Source: SHZI01 sp038214295 (lineage in GTDB: Bacteria; Pseudomonadota; Gammaproteobacteria; Steroidobacterales; GCA-2729495). From it: a stretch of 64,000 bases of DNA. The stretch covers positions 1 to 64,000 of the forward strand of contig JBBQSA010000006.1 of assembly GCA_038214295.1 (NCBI GenBank). Direction: 5' to 3'. The number at the start of each line of letters is the position of its first letter. The first letter of the stretch is position 1. Made by a program: the position numbers and the translations under genes. Shown here one piece after another: positions 42,085 through 54,876 of this stretch. The notes under the pieces were generated by a model. It was given only the letters and a program-made list of their open reading frames with translations. It was not told where the DNA came from and made no database searches.

Positions 42085-42932
42085 CAGTTCCTCTTTTCTC
42101 GCAGTTCCAGCTCGACGAGTGGCCGTTTCTTGACGACCGTGTCGAGCTCAGCCAGGGTGATCAGCAGCTGCTCCATGAGGTGCAGCGGCCAGGCATTGGG
42201 GCCATCGGAGAGAGCCCGCTCCGGATCCGGATGGGTCTCCATGAACACCCCGGCCACGCCGGCGGCCACGGCGGCCCGCGCCAGCACCGGAACAAACTCC
42301 CGCTGACCACCGGATGCATCGCCCTTGCCCCCGGGAAGCTGCACGGAGTGGGTGGCGTCGAACACGACCGGCCGCCCGGTTTCCCTGAGCACCGACAGGG
42401 ACCGCATGTCCGTCACCAGATTGTTGTAGCCGAACGTGAAGCCCCGCTCGCAGACCATGATGCCGGGGTTGCCGGTGCTCTCGGCCTTGTGCACGACATT
42501 GGCCATTTCCCAGGGCGAGAGAAACTGCCCCTTCTTGATATTGACCGGCCTGCCCTGGGCAGCGACCTTAATTATGAAGTTGGTCTGCCGGCAGAGAAAT
42601 GCAGGGGTCTGCAGCACATCCACCACAGCCGCCACTTCGTTGAGTGGCGAATCCTCGTGTACATCCGTCAGTACCGGGACACCGAGCTGCAGGCGCACAC
42701 TCTCGAGTACGCGCAAGCCCTCCTCGATGCCCGGGCCACGGTAGCTCTTCAGCGAGGAGCGATTGGCCTTGTCATAGGAGGACTTGAAGATAAACGGGAT
42801 ATTCAGCCGGCGGGTGATTTCCTGCAGTGTCCCCGCCGTCTCCACGGCCAGCGTCTCCGTCTCGACCACGCACGGCCCGGCAATCAGGAACAGTGGCTGG
42901 TCGGCGCCGACCTCGAAACCGGAAAGCCTCAT
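42084..42932 (-). CDS. kdsA: 2-dehydro-3-deoxyphosphooctonate aldolase (KDO-8-P synthase)
   Basis: A 282-residue TIM-barrel enzyme condensing phosphoenolpyruvate and arabinose 5-phosphate to KDO-8-phosphate for the lipopolysaccharide core. Motifs are FLIAGPCVVET, FIFKSSYDKANRSS, PVLTDVHEDSPLNE, FLCRQTNFI, KKGQFLSPWEMANVVHKAE and VFDATHSVQLPGG. The active-site substitution N in VLTDVHE-type rather than a cysteine metal site makes a metal-independent enzyme likely. It overlaps pyrG by four bases and supplies its phosphoenolpyruvate partner enzyme eno next door. Confidence 0.97.
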   Translation of the reverse strand: MRLSGFEVGADQPLFLIAGPCVVETETLAVETAGTLQEITRRLNIPFIFKSSYDKANRSSLKSYRGPGIEEGLRVLESVRLQLGVPVLTDVHEDSPLNEVAAVVDVLQTPAFLCRQTNFIIKVAAQGRPVNIKKGQFLSPWEMANVVHKAESTGNPGIMVCERGFTFGYNNLVTDMRSLSVLRETGRPVVFDATHSVQLPGGKGDASGGQREFVPVLARAAVAAGVAGVFMETHPDPERALSDGPNAWPLHLMEQLLITLAELDTVVKKRPLVELELREKRN

Positions 42933-44575
42933 GCCCGGACTGCGGCGGGCAGCTCCTCCGCCCGGAAGCTCCGGGCGGCGCGGACAAAGCCGCTGAACAG
43001 CGGATGACCGTCCCGGGGGTTCGAGCGGAATTCCGGATGGAACTGGCAGGCGAGGAACCAGGGATGGTCCGGCAGCTCGACTATCTCGACAAGGCCATCA
43101 ATTGAAAACCCGGACACCACCAAGCCGGCGCTGCTCATCTGGTCGAGGTAGTTGTTGTTGAATTCGAACCGGTGACGGTGCCGCTCGCGGACCGTCTCGG
43201 TGCCATACAGGTCGTGGGCGAGCGTGCCGGCCTGCAGGCGGCATTCCTGGGCGCCAAGGCGCATCGTGCCGCCCATGCTGGAACCCGTGTCGCGCTTCTG
43301 CAGGGAGCCGTCCCGGTCCTGCCACTCGGAAATGAGCGCGATCACCGGGTGCGGACTCTGCGCATCAAACTCGGTGCTGTGCGCGCCCTTCAGGCCAAGT
43401 ACATTGCGGGCAAACTCGATGACCGCCACCTGCAGGCCGAGGCAGATGCCAAGGTATGGCACGCCGTTCTCGCGCGCATAGCGCACAGCCGCGATCTTGC
43501 CCTCGATGCCGCGCTCGCCAAACCCGCCGGGAACCAGGATGGCGTCCACGCCCGAGAGCGCGCCAGTGCCGTCCTTCTCGATATCCTGGGATTCGATGTA
43601 GCGGATATTGACCCGGGTGCGGGTCTTCAGCCCCGCGTGCATCAGGGACTCGCTGAGCGAAATATAGGCATCCCGCAGGTCGACGTATTTGCCGACCATC
43701 GCAATCGTAACCTCGGCCTCGGGGTTCCGGCGGGCCGCGACCACAGCCTCCCATTCCGCCAGGTCGGCCTGGGGAACGGAAAGCCCCAGGCGATCGACCA
43801 CGATCGAATCGAAACCCTGGCCACGAAGCGCCATCGGCAGCTTGTACAGGTCATCGACGTCGACGGCCGAGATGACCGCCTTCTCCTGCACGTTGGTAAA
43901 CAACGCGATCTTCCGCCGCTGCTCGTCCGGCAGTGCCTTCTCGGACCGGCAGACGAGGATGTCGGGCTGGATGCCGATCGAGCGGAGTTCCTTCACGGAA
44001 TGCTGGGTGGGTTTCGTCTTGATCTCGGCCGACGAGGCGATGTACGGCACCAGCGTCAGGTGCACATACACGCAGTTCTGCGGGCCCAGGTCCACGCCCA
44101 TCTGGCGAATCGCTTCGAGGAAAGGCAGGGACTCGATGTCGCCCACCGTGCCGCCGATCTCCACGATGCAGATGTCAGCGTCCCCGGCCCCGAGCCGGAT
44201 GCACCGCTTGATCTCGTCCGTTACGTGGGGAATGACCTGGACGGTGGCGCCGAGATAGTCCCCCCGGCGTTCCTTCGCAATGACGCTGCCGTAGATACGG
44301 CCCGTCGTGAAGTTGCTGTTGCGGCCGGTCGTCGTCCGGACAAAGCGCTCGTAGTGTCCCAGATCGAGGTCAGCCTCCGTGCCGTCCGCAGTGACGTAGA
44401 CCTCTCCGTGCTGGAAGGGGCTCATGGTGCCCGGATCGACGTTGAGGTAGGGGTCCAGCTTGATCATGGACACCTTCAGGCCGCGGGCCTCGAGAATTGC
44501 CCCGAGAGACGCCGCGGTGATGCCCTTGCCCAGCGAGGACACGACACCACCAGTCACAAAAATATAGCGGGGCAT
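42929..44575 (-). CDS. pyrG: CTP synthase
   Basis: A 548-residue enzyme making CTP from UTP, ATP and glutamine. The synthetase domain starts RYIFVTGGVVSSLGKGITAA and has KLDPYLNVDPGTMSP and EIGGTVGDIESLPFLEA; the glutaminase domain (about 300-545) has the nucleophile cysteine in YLGICLGLQ and the His-Glu pair in ACQFHPEFRS. The ATG at 44575 is chosen among three close starts as it begins the conserved domain. The 186 bases upstream hold no gene. Length matches E. coli PyrG (545). Confidence 0.98.
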   Translation of the reverse strand: MPRYIFVTGGVVSSLGKGITAASLGAILEARGLKVSMIKLDPYLNVDPGTMSPFQHGEVYVTADGTEADLDLGHYERFVRTTTGRNSNFTTGRIYGSVIAKERRGDYLGATVQVIPHVTDEIKRCIRLGAGDADICIVEIGGTVGDIESLPFLEAIRQMGVDLGPQNCVYVHLTLVPYIASSAEIKTKPTQHSVKELRSIGIQPDILVCRSEKALPDEQRRKIALFTNVQEKAVISAVDVDDLYKLPMALRGQGFDSIVVDRLGLSVPQADLAEWEAVVAARRNPEAEVTIAMVGKYVDLRDAYISLSESLMHAGLKTRTRVNIRYIESQDIEKDGTGALSGVDAILVPGGFGERGIEGKIAAVRYARENGVPYLGICLGLQVAVIEFARNVLGLKGAHSTEFDAQSPHPVIALISEWQDRDGSLQKRDTGSSMGGTMRLGAQECRLQAGTLAHDLYGTETVRERHRHRFEFNNNYLDQMSSAGLVVSGFSIDGLVEIVELPDHPWFLACQFHPEFRSNPRDGHPLFSGFVRAARSFRAEELPAAVRA

Positions 44576-44761
44576 GGCACCCATCTCCACCGACCGGGTC
44601 GGCTAGTTGATCAGCCAAAACAGCGCGAAACGCCCTACCGGCGGTGAGGCTCGGGTAAGGCGGGTCGATACCTGGGCTGGACGCTCCATCAAGGAGGCAG
44701 ATGGGGAGCAAAAGTTACCAGATAGCCCCGTGCGGGACAATGTGTGCGACGCCAGGCTGCG
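44576..44761. other. Intergenic region between tilS and pyrG
   Basis: No open frame here has coding features. The pyrG promoter should lie here; the best candidate on the minus strand is TTGTCC, 17 bases, TAACTT with a TG two bases before the -10, but both hexamers are weak. A short repeat CCGAC-CGG-GTCGG lies at about 44590-44602 in the pyrG leader. Confidence 0.3.
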
Positions 44762-46111
44762 TCACTGGATCGGGGCGTGCCCGGACCAGACGACCTCGTG
44801 GCCAACTTCCTCCGGAGCCGCCGCAGCCCAGTCGGCGGTCCACAGATCGGCCACGGCGGCCAGTCTGCCGCCGGCGAATATAAGGGGCACATGGCAGCGC
44901 ATCCAGGGCACGATGGCGCGGGACTGGAACAGGAATTTCAGCGTCCGGTGATGCCGGTCGGCCCCGGCGCGCACCCGCTCGCCGCCACTGCGGAATGCCA
45001 CCTCCAGGCCGTCTGAAAGGAGCGCCGGCGCCAGCCCGGCGCCGGCGCCAGCCCGCAACGCCAGCCTGCCGCGAACGCCGCCGAGCGGGAGCGGGCCTCC
45101 GCTCCACGACACCACCGGATCGGCACCCGCGGCTCCGGCAGGTACGGCCGTGTCCAGCAGGTACAGACAGCCGCGAAAGCGCCGGATCTCGTGCCCGGCC
45201 CAACCGAGGACCGGCTGCTTGCCGGTACCAGCGTCGAGCAACTGGCTGAGGCCTGCCCGCAAGCGCCGCTCGGGCGGGATCGCCCAGCCCCGCTCCCGCG
45301 CCAGGTAGCGAAGCAGGTTGCGCTGCCGGGCCGGGTCCAGTTGCCGAAGCGGCGCGAGTAGCAGCCGGTCGCCGGAAGCCACCGTGGCCGCATCGGCCCG
45401 GGCCAGGTCGGCCAGCAGGCCCGCCGCCTCCGCCGCCAGCGCGGCGCTCCGGGCGGCGGCGCCGGCGGCCGCCGGGAAGCGCCTGCGGATCAGTGGCGTG
45501 ACGCTGTGACGGAGGAAACCCCGGTCGTAGGCGGGGTGTGCATTCATGGGGTCGGTGAGCCAGGTGATGCCGCCGGGCTCGAGCTCGCTGCGGGCATAGG
45601 CGGCCAGGCCCTGCCCGGGAACCGCTAGCAGGGGCCGGCACAGCTGGCCCGCACCGAACGGCGCCACGCGCGGAATCCCCGCCAGGCCGCTGACGCCGGA
45701 GCCACGCAACAGGTGCAGCAGGACTGTCTCCAGTTGATCGTCCGCATGATGCGCGGTCAACAGCCACTCTCCAGGCTGCAGTTCGGCCTGCAGGGCCGCA
45801 TAGCGCGCCTCCCGCGCCGCGGCCTCCAGCCCGCCCCCTCGTTCGCGGACCGTCACACGCAGCAGGCCACAGGGCACGTCGAGGCGTCGCGCCACGTCCG
45901 CGCAGTGCTCCTCCCAGTGATCCGCGTCAGGCTGCAGCCCGTGATTGACGTGCAGGGCCCGGAGGCGAAACGCCGCAGGCTGCCGCAGGCTGGCGAGCGC
46001 GTGCAGGAGCACCGTGGAATCGCGGCCACCGCTGAAAGCCACGCAGAGGGCACTGTCCCGGGGCAGGGCGCCGAGCAATGCCTGCCTGATGGCTTCGGAA
46101 TCGGGACGCAT
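44762..46111 (-). CDS. tilS: tRNA(Ile)-lysidine synthase TilS
   Basis: A 449-residue N-type ATP pyrophosphatase that changes the CAU anticodon C34 of a tRNA-Ile to lysidine so it reads AUA. The PP-loop is AFSGGRDSTVLLHAL (S27-S32), with LHVNHGL and WLLTAHHADDQLETVLLHLLRG (the HxxDDxxET motif). The C-terminal domains (about 215-445) include the TilS-C region near HRTLKFLFQSRAIVPWMR. The protein is very rich in alanine, glycine and arginine. It is 19 bases after accA. Length is near E. coli TilS (432). Confidence 0.95.
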   Translation of the reverse strand: MRPDSEAIRQALLGALPRDSALCVAFSGGRDSTVLLHALASLRQPAAFRLRALHVNHGLQPDADHWEEHCADVARRLDVPCGLLRVTVRERGGGLEAAAREARYAALQAELQPGEWLLTAHHADDQLETVLLHLLRGSGVSGLAGIPRVAPFGAGQLCRPLLAVPGQGLAAYARSELEPGGITWLTDPMNAHPAYDRGFLRHSVTPLIRRRFPAAAGAAARSAALAAEAAGLLADLARADAATVASGDRLLLAPLRQLDPARQRNLLRYLARERGWAIPPERRLRAGLSQLLDAGTGKQPVLGWAGHEIRRFRGCLYLLDTAVPAGAAGADPVVSWSGGPLPLGGVRGRLALRAGAGAGLAPALLSDGLEVAFRSGGERVRAGADRHHRTLKFLFQSRAIVPWMRCHVPLIFAGGRLAAVADLWTADWAAAAPEEVGHEVVWSGHAPIQ

Positions 46112-46129
46112 GTTCCCGCGCGGGCGCGC

Positions 46130-47089
46130 TCAGTTCTCCCGGAAACTGCCGTAGGACTTGAGTCGTGCAGCACGGCGCCGCAGGAGTTCGTTCACATCGA
46201 GCGCCTCGAGATCACGCAGGTGACTGACCAGCGCTGAACGCACGGAGTTCGCCACGCTCGCCGGGTCCCGGTGGGCGCCGCCAAGCGGCTCACGGATCAC
46301 CTCATCGATGAGGCCGAGCTCCCGCAGGCGCGGCGCGGTGATACCCATGGCCTCGGCAGCCGTCTCGGCCTTCTCGGCACTCTTCCACAGGATGTTGGCG
46401 CAGCCCTCGGGCGAGATCACGCTGTAGACGCTGTACTCGAGCATGATGACCCGGTCGGCAACCCCGATCGCCAGCGCGCCGCCGGAGCCGCCCTCCCCGA
46501 TCACGATGCTGATAATCGGCGTCTTCAGGCGCGCCATCTCGAAAAGGTTGCGGGCTATTGCTTCGCTCTGGCCCCGCTCCTCCGCGCCGATGCCGGGATA
46601 GGCTCCCGGCGTATCGATAAAGGTCAGTACCGGGAGGCGAAACTTCTCGGCCAGCTTCAGCAGACGCAGGGCCTTACGGTAGCCCTCGGGCTTCGGCATG
46701 CCGTAGTTGCGCCGGACCCGTTCCTTCGTGTCGCGCCCCTTTTGCTGGCCGATGAACACGACCGGCTTGCCGTCCAACCGTCCGAGGCCACCCACCATCG
46801 CGGGGTCGTCGGCAAACATGCGATCGCCATGCAACTCCTGGAACTCCGGACTGATGGCGGCGAGGTAGTCCAGCGTGTACGGCCGCATCGGGTGCCGGGC
46901 CAGCTGGGCGATCTGCCAGGAGGTGAGACTGGAGAAGATACTGCGGGTCAGGGCGTCACTCTTCGACTTGAGCCGCGTGATCTCGTCGCTGATGTTGATC
47001 TCGGAGTCATCGCCAACGTAACGCAGCTCGTCGATCTTGGCCTCGAGCTCGGCAATTGGCTGTTCAAAATCCAAAAATTTCAGATCCAT
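46130..47089 (-). CDS. accA: Acetyl-CoA carboxylase carboxyltransferase subunit alpha
   Basis: A 319-residue subunit that, with AccD, moves the carboxyl group from biotin to acetyl-CoA at the start of fatty acid synthesis. Conserved parts are LDFEQPIAELEAKIDEL, RPYTLDYLAAISPEFQELHGD, the CoA site LTFIDTPGAYPGIGAEERGQ and IGEGGSGGALAIGVADRVIM, and the ending GGAHRDP. It is 13 bases after dnaE, the usual order. Length equals E. coli AccA. Confidence 0.97.
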   Translation of the reverse strand: MDLKFLDFEQPIAELEAKIDELRYVGDDSEINISDEITRLKSKSDALTRSIFSSLTSWQIAQLARHPMRPYTLDYLAAISPEFQELHGDRMFADDPAMVGGLGRLDGKPVVFIGQQKGRDTKERVRRNYGMPKPEGYRKALRLLKLAEKFRLPVLTFIDTPGAYPGIGAEERGQSEAIARNLFEMARLKTPIISIVIGEGGSGGALAIGVADRVIMLEYSVYSVISPEGCANILWKSAEKAETAAEAMGITAPRLRELGLIDEVIREPLGGAHRDPASVANSVRSALVSHLRDLEALDVNELLRRRAARLKSYGSFREN

Positions 47090-47101
47090 GGCGAAACCTT
47101 A

Positions 47102-50592
<3,491 letters not shown>

Positions 50593-50596
<4 letters not shown>

Positions 50597-51195
50597 CGAG
50601 CGCCCCCGTTGCCCGCCAGCGCGGCACGCACCGGGCCAAAGCTGCGGCGGTGGGCCGGACAGGGCCCCAGCCTCGCGAGGACCGCCCGGTGCTCGGCCGT
50701 CGGGTAGCCCTTGTGCCGGTCAAAGCCGTAGGCCGGATAGACGGCATGCAGCCGTTCCATCGCCCCGTCACGCTGCACCTTGGCCAGTATCGACGCCGCC
50801 GCGATGGCCGGTCGCAGCCGGTCCCCGCCGACCACCGTCGCCAGCACGCCCCGGTAGCCCGGCAGGCTGGGCGCCCGGTTGCCGTCTACTTCGACGCAGC
50901 AAGGCTGCCGTCCGAGGCCCGCGAAGGCCCGTTGCATCGCGAGGAGCGTGGCCTGCAGGATGTTCAGCTCGTCTATCTCCTCCCGGGACGCCTCGCCCAG
51001 CGCCCAGGCCAGGGACTCGGCCCGGATGCGCCCGGCAGCAGCGACACGCTGCGCGGCCGTCAGCTGCTTCGAATCCCGGACGCCGGCAATGGTCTGGCCG
51101 CTGGAGAGCAGGACAACCGCAGCCACTACCGGGCCCGCGAGCGGGCCACGGCCTGCTTCATCAATTCCGGCGATCGTATCGACGGCGAGGTTCAC
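50593..51195 (-). CDS. rnhB: Ribonuclease HII
   Basis: A 200-residue enzyme that nicks RNA in RNA-DNA hybrids and removes single ribonucleotides. The active site is TIAGIDEAGRGPLAGPVVAA with the D-E-G-R-G pair, then the second aspartate near CVEVDGNRAPSL and ASILAKVQRD. The GTG at 51195 gives the family-typical start (NLAVDTIAGIDE); the frame stays open further upstream inside lpxB but that part is not RNase HII-like. Conserved order lpxB-rnhB-dnaE. Confidence 0.94.
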
Positions 51196-51229
51196 TGCGG
51201 AATGGGACCATGAGGAGCGGAGACTTGCT

Positions 51230-52387
51230 TCAGGGATTATACGAAGCCCCGAGCATCTCCAGCACGACTTCCGCCGCCCGCTCGCTGGCGTGGCGCCGCA
51301 GGCTCTCCCCGAGCAGGTTGAAGCGCTGCCGGAGCCGCTCCCGGGCCTCCGGCTGCTCGAGCCAGCGCAGGACCTCCGCGCCGAGCGCTGCCGGGCTGGC
51401 AGCCGCCTGCAACAACTCCGGGACGAGGCGCTCCCCCGCCAGCAGGTTGGGCAGAGCGAAGTGCTCGACCTGCACGAGGCGGAGGAACTTAAGCGCGGCA
51501 TAGGTAAGCGGCGCCAGACGATAGGCCACGACCATCGGGCGATTGACGAGCATGGCCTCCAGGGTCGCCGTGCCGGAGGCCAGCAGGACCACGTCGGCGG
51601 CGGCCATGGCCAGCTGCGCCTGGCCGTCCAGGAGATGAACCGGCACCCCGCCGGTCTCCGCCGGGGCCCACAGCGCCGCGAAGCGCGACCGAAGCCTGGG
51701 TGACGCCATCGGCACGACAGCATTGAGGCCCGGCACCCGCCCCGAAAGCCAGGCCAGGCTCCCCGCGAAAACAGGGCCAAGGCGCTCCAGTTCGCCCGCC
51801 CGGCTGCCTGGCAGGACGGCGACGACGGTGCCGGTCAGCGGCAGGCCGAGCGCCTCCCGGGCGGCCTGCTGGCCCGGGTCGCCCGGCCACTCATCCGCCA
51901 GGGGATGCCCGACAAAGGTGGCCTGCACGCCGTGGCGCTGCAGGAACTCCGCCTCGAAAGGCAGCAGGCACAGCACGTGGTCGCAGGCTTCCCGGAGGAT
52001 CCGCACCCGGCCCGGGCGCCAGGCCCAGACAGACGGCGACACGTAGTGGACGGTACGCAACCCCGTTGGTCGCAGGCGCCGCTCCACGCGCAGGTTGAAG
52101 TCCGGAGCATCGATGCCAACATACAGGTCCGGCGGATCGGCGATCAGCCGCTGCTCGAGATCCAGCAGGATTCGACGGAGCCGTGGCAGATGCCGCACGA
52201 CCTCCGCAAGCCCCATGACGGCGAGTTCCTCACTGGGCAGCCAGACTTCGCAGCCCGCCGCCTCCATCGCCGGGCCGGCAATGCCCGCAAACTCCACGTC
52301 CGGGCGCCGAGCACGGACGGCGCGAATGAGGCCTGCGCCGAGCCGGTCACCCGACACTTCGCCAGCCACGATGGCGATACGCGGCAT
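51230..52387 (-). CDS. lpxB: Lipid-A-disaccharide synthase LpxB
   Basis: A 385-residue GT-B (family 19) glycosyltransferase that joins UDP-diacylglucosamine and lipid X into lipid A disaccharide at the inner membrane. It starts IAIVAGEVSGDRLGAGLIRA, and holds GIDAPDFNLRVERRLR, HYVSPSVWAWRPGRVR, CLLPFEAEFLQRHG, VAVLPGSRAGELERLGP and the acceptor-end ASGTATLEAMLVNRPMVVAY. It is eight bases after lpxA. Length equals E. coli LpxB (382). Confidence 0.97.
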   Translation of the reverse strand: MPRIAIVAGEVSGDRLGAGLIRAVRARRPDVEFAGIAGPAMEAAGCEVWLPSEELAVMGLAEVVRHLPRLRRILLDLEQRLIADPPDLYVGIDAPDFNLRVERRLRPTGLRTVHYVSPSVWAWRPGRVRILREACDHVLCLLPFEAEFLQRHGVQATFVGHPLADEWPGDPGQQAAREALGLPLTGTVVAVLPGSRAGELERLGPVFAGSLAWLSGRVPGLNAVVPMASPRLRSRFAALWAPAETGGVPVHLLDGQAQLAMAAADVVLLASGTATLEAMLVNRPMVVAYRLAPLTYAALKFLRLVQVEHFALPNLLAGERLVPELLQAAASPAALGAEVLRWLEQPEARERLRQRFNLLGESLRRHASERAAEVVLEMLGASYNP

Positions 52388-52395
52388 GGGCGCAG

Positions 52396-53172
52396 TCAGC
52401 GAATCAGGCTGCGTTCGGACTTGTCGATGAAGTCAACGAGGATGCGCAGCTCAGGTTGACTGTCGGCCAGCTCAGCAAGGCGGTCACGGGCCTCGGCGAG
52501 CTGGAGCTGCTCCCGGTAGAGGATCCGGTAGGCCTCCTTCAGGTTCCGCAACTGGTCCGCCGTGAAGCCCCTGCGCTTCAGCCCCTCGCTGTTGATGCCG
52601 TGGGGCGCCGTGGGCTGGCCGGCCACCATGACGTAAGGCGGCACATCGCGCGTTATGGCGGCAAACCCGCCGAGAAAACTGTGGGCGCCGAGCCGGCAGA
52701 ACTGGTGCACGGCCGAAAAGCCGCTGCAGATCACATGGTCACCCACCTGCACGTGACCCGCCAGGGTGGTGTTGTTGGAAAAAATGACATCGTTGCCAAC
52801 CGAGCAATCGTGGGCCACGTGCACGTAGGCCATGATCCAGTTGTCGTTGCCGATGCGCGTGACGCCCTCGTCCTGGGCTGTGCCGCGGTTGATCGTGCAG
52901 AACTCGCGGAAGGTATTCCGGTCGCCGATGACGAGTTGCGTCGGCTCCCCCCGGTATTTCTTGTCCTGGGGGTCTTCACCGATCGACGCGAACTGGAATA
53001 TCCGGTTGTCCCTGCCGATGGTGGCAGGCCCTTTCACGACCGTGTGAGCGCCCACCGTCGTGCCGGCACCAATGCGGACGCCGGCACCGATCACCGCGTA
53101 GGGACCGATGGTCACGCCGGTATCGAACTCGGCGCCCGGGGCCACGATCGCGGTCGGGTGTATGTCTGTCAC
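52396..53172 (-). CDS. lpxA: UDP-N-acetylglucosamine acyltransferase LpxA
   Basis: A 258-residue left-handed beta-helix enzyme that adds 3-hydroxyacyl to UDP-GlcNAc, the first lipid A step. Hexapeptide repeats start near residue 10 (TAIVAGAEFDTGVTIGPYAVI broken into turns); the catalytic histidine lies in YVHVAHDCSVGNDVI, with GFSAVHQFCRLGAHSF and the C-terminal helices (LRNLKEAYRILYRE). The GTG start overlaps the lpxD stop directly (GTGA). In most relatives fabZ stands between lpxD and lpxA; it is absent. Confidence 0.97.
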   Translation of the reverse strand: MTDIHPTAIVAPGAEFDTGVTIGPYAVIGAGVRIGAGTTVGAHTVVKGPATIGRDNRIFQFASIGEDPQDKKYRGEPTQLVIGDRNTFREFCTINRGTAQDEGVTRIGNDNWIMAYVHVAHDCSVGNDVIFSNNTTLAGHVQVGDHVICSGFSAVHQFCRLGAHSFLGGFAAITRDVPPYVMVAGQPTAPHGINSEGLKRRGFTADQLRNLKEAYRILYREQLQLAEARDRLAELADSQPELRILVDFIDKSERSLIR

Positions 53173-54203
53173 TGGCCGCTTGATCCCATGAGGCGTTTTT
53201 CCAGGGCGCGTAGCCGGCGTGCCATCTCGTCCAGCTGACCGAAACGCGCGACATTGCGGCGCCAGCGCTGGATCTGGTCAGCCGGCGTGCCGCCGCCCCC
53301 GTAAACTCCAGCCGCACGGATCGAGCCCATTACGCTGGTCCCGCCGCCGATGATGACGTCATCAACCACCACGATGTGGCCGGCAAATCCCGCCTGACCG
53401 CCAACCACGCACCGGGCGCCAATCGTCGTGCTGCCGGAAATGCCCACCTGGGAAGCGATGACCGTGTGCTCGCCGATGCGGACATTGTGCCCAACCTGGA
53501 TCTGGTTATCGAGCTTCACGCCGTCGCCGATGATGGTGTCGTCGATGGCGCCGCGGTCTATGGTGGTATTGGCGCCGATCTCCACGTCATTCCCGAGCAC
53601 GACGCCGCCAAGCTGCGGAACCTTCACGTAGCCGCCGCCGCGCTCGGGGGCAAATCCGAAGCCATCGGAACCGATGACGACACCCGAGTGCAGGATGCAG
53701 CGCGCGCCGATCCGTACCCGCGGATACACCGTGACTCCCGGCATCAGCCGGGTCCCGGCGGCGATGCTGACGCCGTCACCGATGACGGTCCGGGCACCCA
53801 CGACGACACCCTCGCCGAGTTCCACACCGGAGCCGAGGACGACGCCCGGGCCGATGCAGCAGGAGCCGGGCACCCTTGCGCCCGGACCCACCACCGCGGT
53901 GGGGTGCACGCCCGGGTCTGCCGCCGGTTCTGGATGGAGTTCCGCCGCGATCCGCGCGTAGACGACGTAAGGCTCCCGGGTGATAAGCGCATCCACCGGG
54001 CAGGCCGCTGCCTCGGCGGGGGCCAGGATAACGGCAGCTGCCCGCGTGGTAGCCAGCTGGCTGCGATAGGCCGGATTGGCCAGGAAAGTGAGCGCCTGCC
54101 CGTCGGCGCCGGCGAGCGTCGCGACCCGTTCGACGATCCGTTCAGGATCACCGCGCAGTTCGCAGCCGTGGCGTACGGCCAGCAGGCCCAGACTGACGCC
54201 CAT
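53169..54203 (-). CDS. lpxD: UDP-3-O-(3-hydroxyacyl)glucosamine N-acyltransferase LpxD
   Basis: A 344-residue beta-helix acyltransferase adding the second, amide-linked acyl chain in lipid A synthesis. An N-terminal uridine-binding domain (about 1-100, with LTFLANPAYRSQL) leads to many hexapeptide repeats, the catalytic histidine region IQVGHNVRIGEHTVIASQVG and GFAPERGGGYVKVPQLG. The ATG at 54203 has an AGGTGAG-like site; a GTG three codons earlier is possible. It follows skp and overlaps lpxA. In E. coli lpxD is a sigma-E target. Confidence 0.96.
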   Translation of the reverse strand: MGVSLGLLAVRHGCELRGDPERIVERVATLAGADGQALTFLANPAYRSQLATTRAAAVILAPAEAAACPVDALITREPYVVYARIAAELHPEPAADPGVHPTAVVGPGARVPGSCCIGPGVVLGSGVELGEGVVVGARTVIGDGVSIAAGTRLMPGVTVYPRVRIGARCILHSGVVIGSDGFGFAPERGGGYVKVPQLGGVVLGNDVEIGANTTIDRGAIDDTIIGDGVKLDNQIQVGHNVRIGEHTVIASQVGISGSTTIGARCVVGGQAGFAGHIVVVDDVIIGGGTSVMGSIRAAGVYGGGGTPADQIQRWRRNVARFGQLDEMARRLRALEKRLMGSSGQ

Positions 54204-54267
54204 CCCGCTCACCTTCCTCGAAGCGCCACGCCACTCACGCCGGGACGGACGTGCTGGCCGCCCTGGA

Positions 54268-54825
54268 TCAGGGCTTCGCCGGCGCCTTGGTTGCAGCGCC
54301 CGGCCGCCCCTGCAGGCCCTGGAGGACCTGCGCCGTCACATCGAGCGCCGGGTTGACGTAGAGCCCGTCGCTGACGATGAGGTCGTACCCGCCCTGCTTC
54401 GCAAATGCCTCGATTTCGCGCAGGACATTGACGCGCAGCTTGCCGAGTTCCTCGTTCTTGCGGTTGTTGAGATCCTCACGCAGCTCGTCGACTTGCCTGG
54501 TCAGGTCGCGCTCGTCACGGCGCAGGTCGTTCTCGGTATTCCGGCGCTCATCGGCGCCCATCACGGCACCGTCCTTCTGGAACTTGTCGGCGCGGTCCTT
54601 GAAGGCCTTCTGCTTCGCGACAAGGTCCCGCTGTCGCGGCGCGAACTCGTTCTCGAGAGAGCGGTTGGCTGCGTTCGCCTGCGGCGACTCGATAAGCAGG
54701 CGCTGGACATTGACGAAACCCACCTTGAGCGGCTTGGCCACCTGCGCATGGGCCACCATCGGAGCAGCCAGCAGCGCGGCCGCCATTACGGCCGAAACCC
54801 CGGCCCACTTGATCACGTTCAACAT
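54268..54825 (-). CDS. skp: Periplasmic chaperone Skp/OmpH
   Basis: A 185-residue periplasmic trimeric chaperone that carries unfolded outer-membrane proteins to the BAM complex. The signal peptide is residues 1-27 (ending MVAHA); the mature protein starts KVGFVNVQRLLIESP, followed by long charged helices (about 55-140, e.g. RRDERDLTRQVDELREDLNN) that form the tentacles, and ends with the body strand GYDLIVSDGLYVNPALDVT. The ATG has AAGGGA upstream. It is 51 bases after bamA, as in other gammaproteobacteria. Confidence 0.93.
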   Translation of the reverse strand: MLNVIKWAGVSAVMAAALLAAPMVAHAQVAKPLKVGFVNVQRLLIESPQANAANRSLENEFAPRQRDLVAKQKAFKDRADKFQKDGAVMGADERRNTENDLRRDERDLTRQVDELREDLNNRKNEELGKLRVNVLREIEAFAKQGGYDLIVSDGLYVNPALDVTAQVLQGLQGRPGAATKAPAKP

Positions 54826-54876
54826 TTCTATCCCTTGCCTGAAATCCGGAAGCTGACTGGAACCTGGCGCCGACGC

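Noticed and set aside
44588..44604. CCGACCGGGTCGG inverted repeat near the pyrG start as a terminator
   Set aside because: Stem of only five pairs and no T run; it sits in the pyrG leader.
43172..44647. A 491-codon plus-strand frame opposite pyrG
   Set aside because: Antisense shadow; PyrG is complete and typical.
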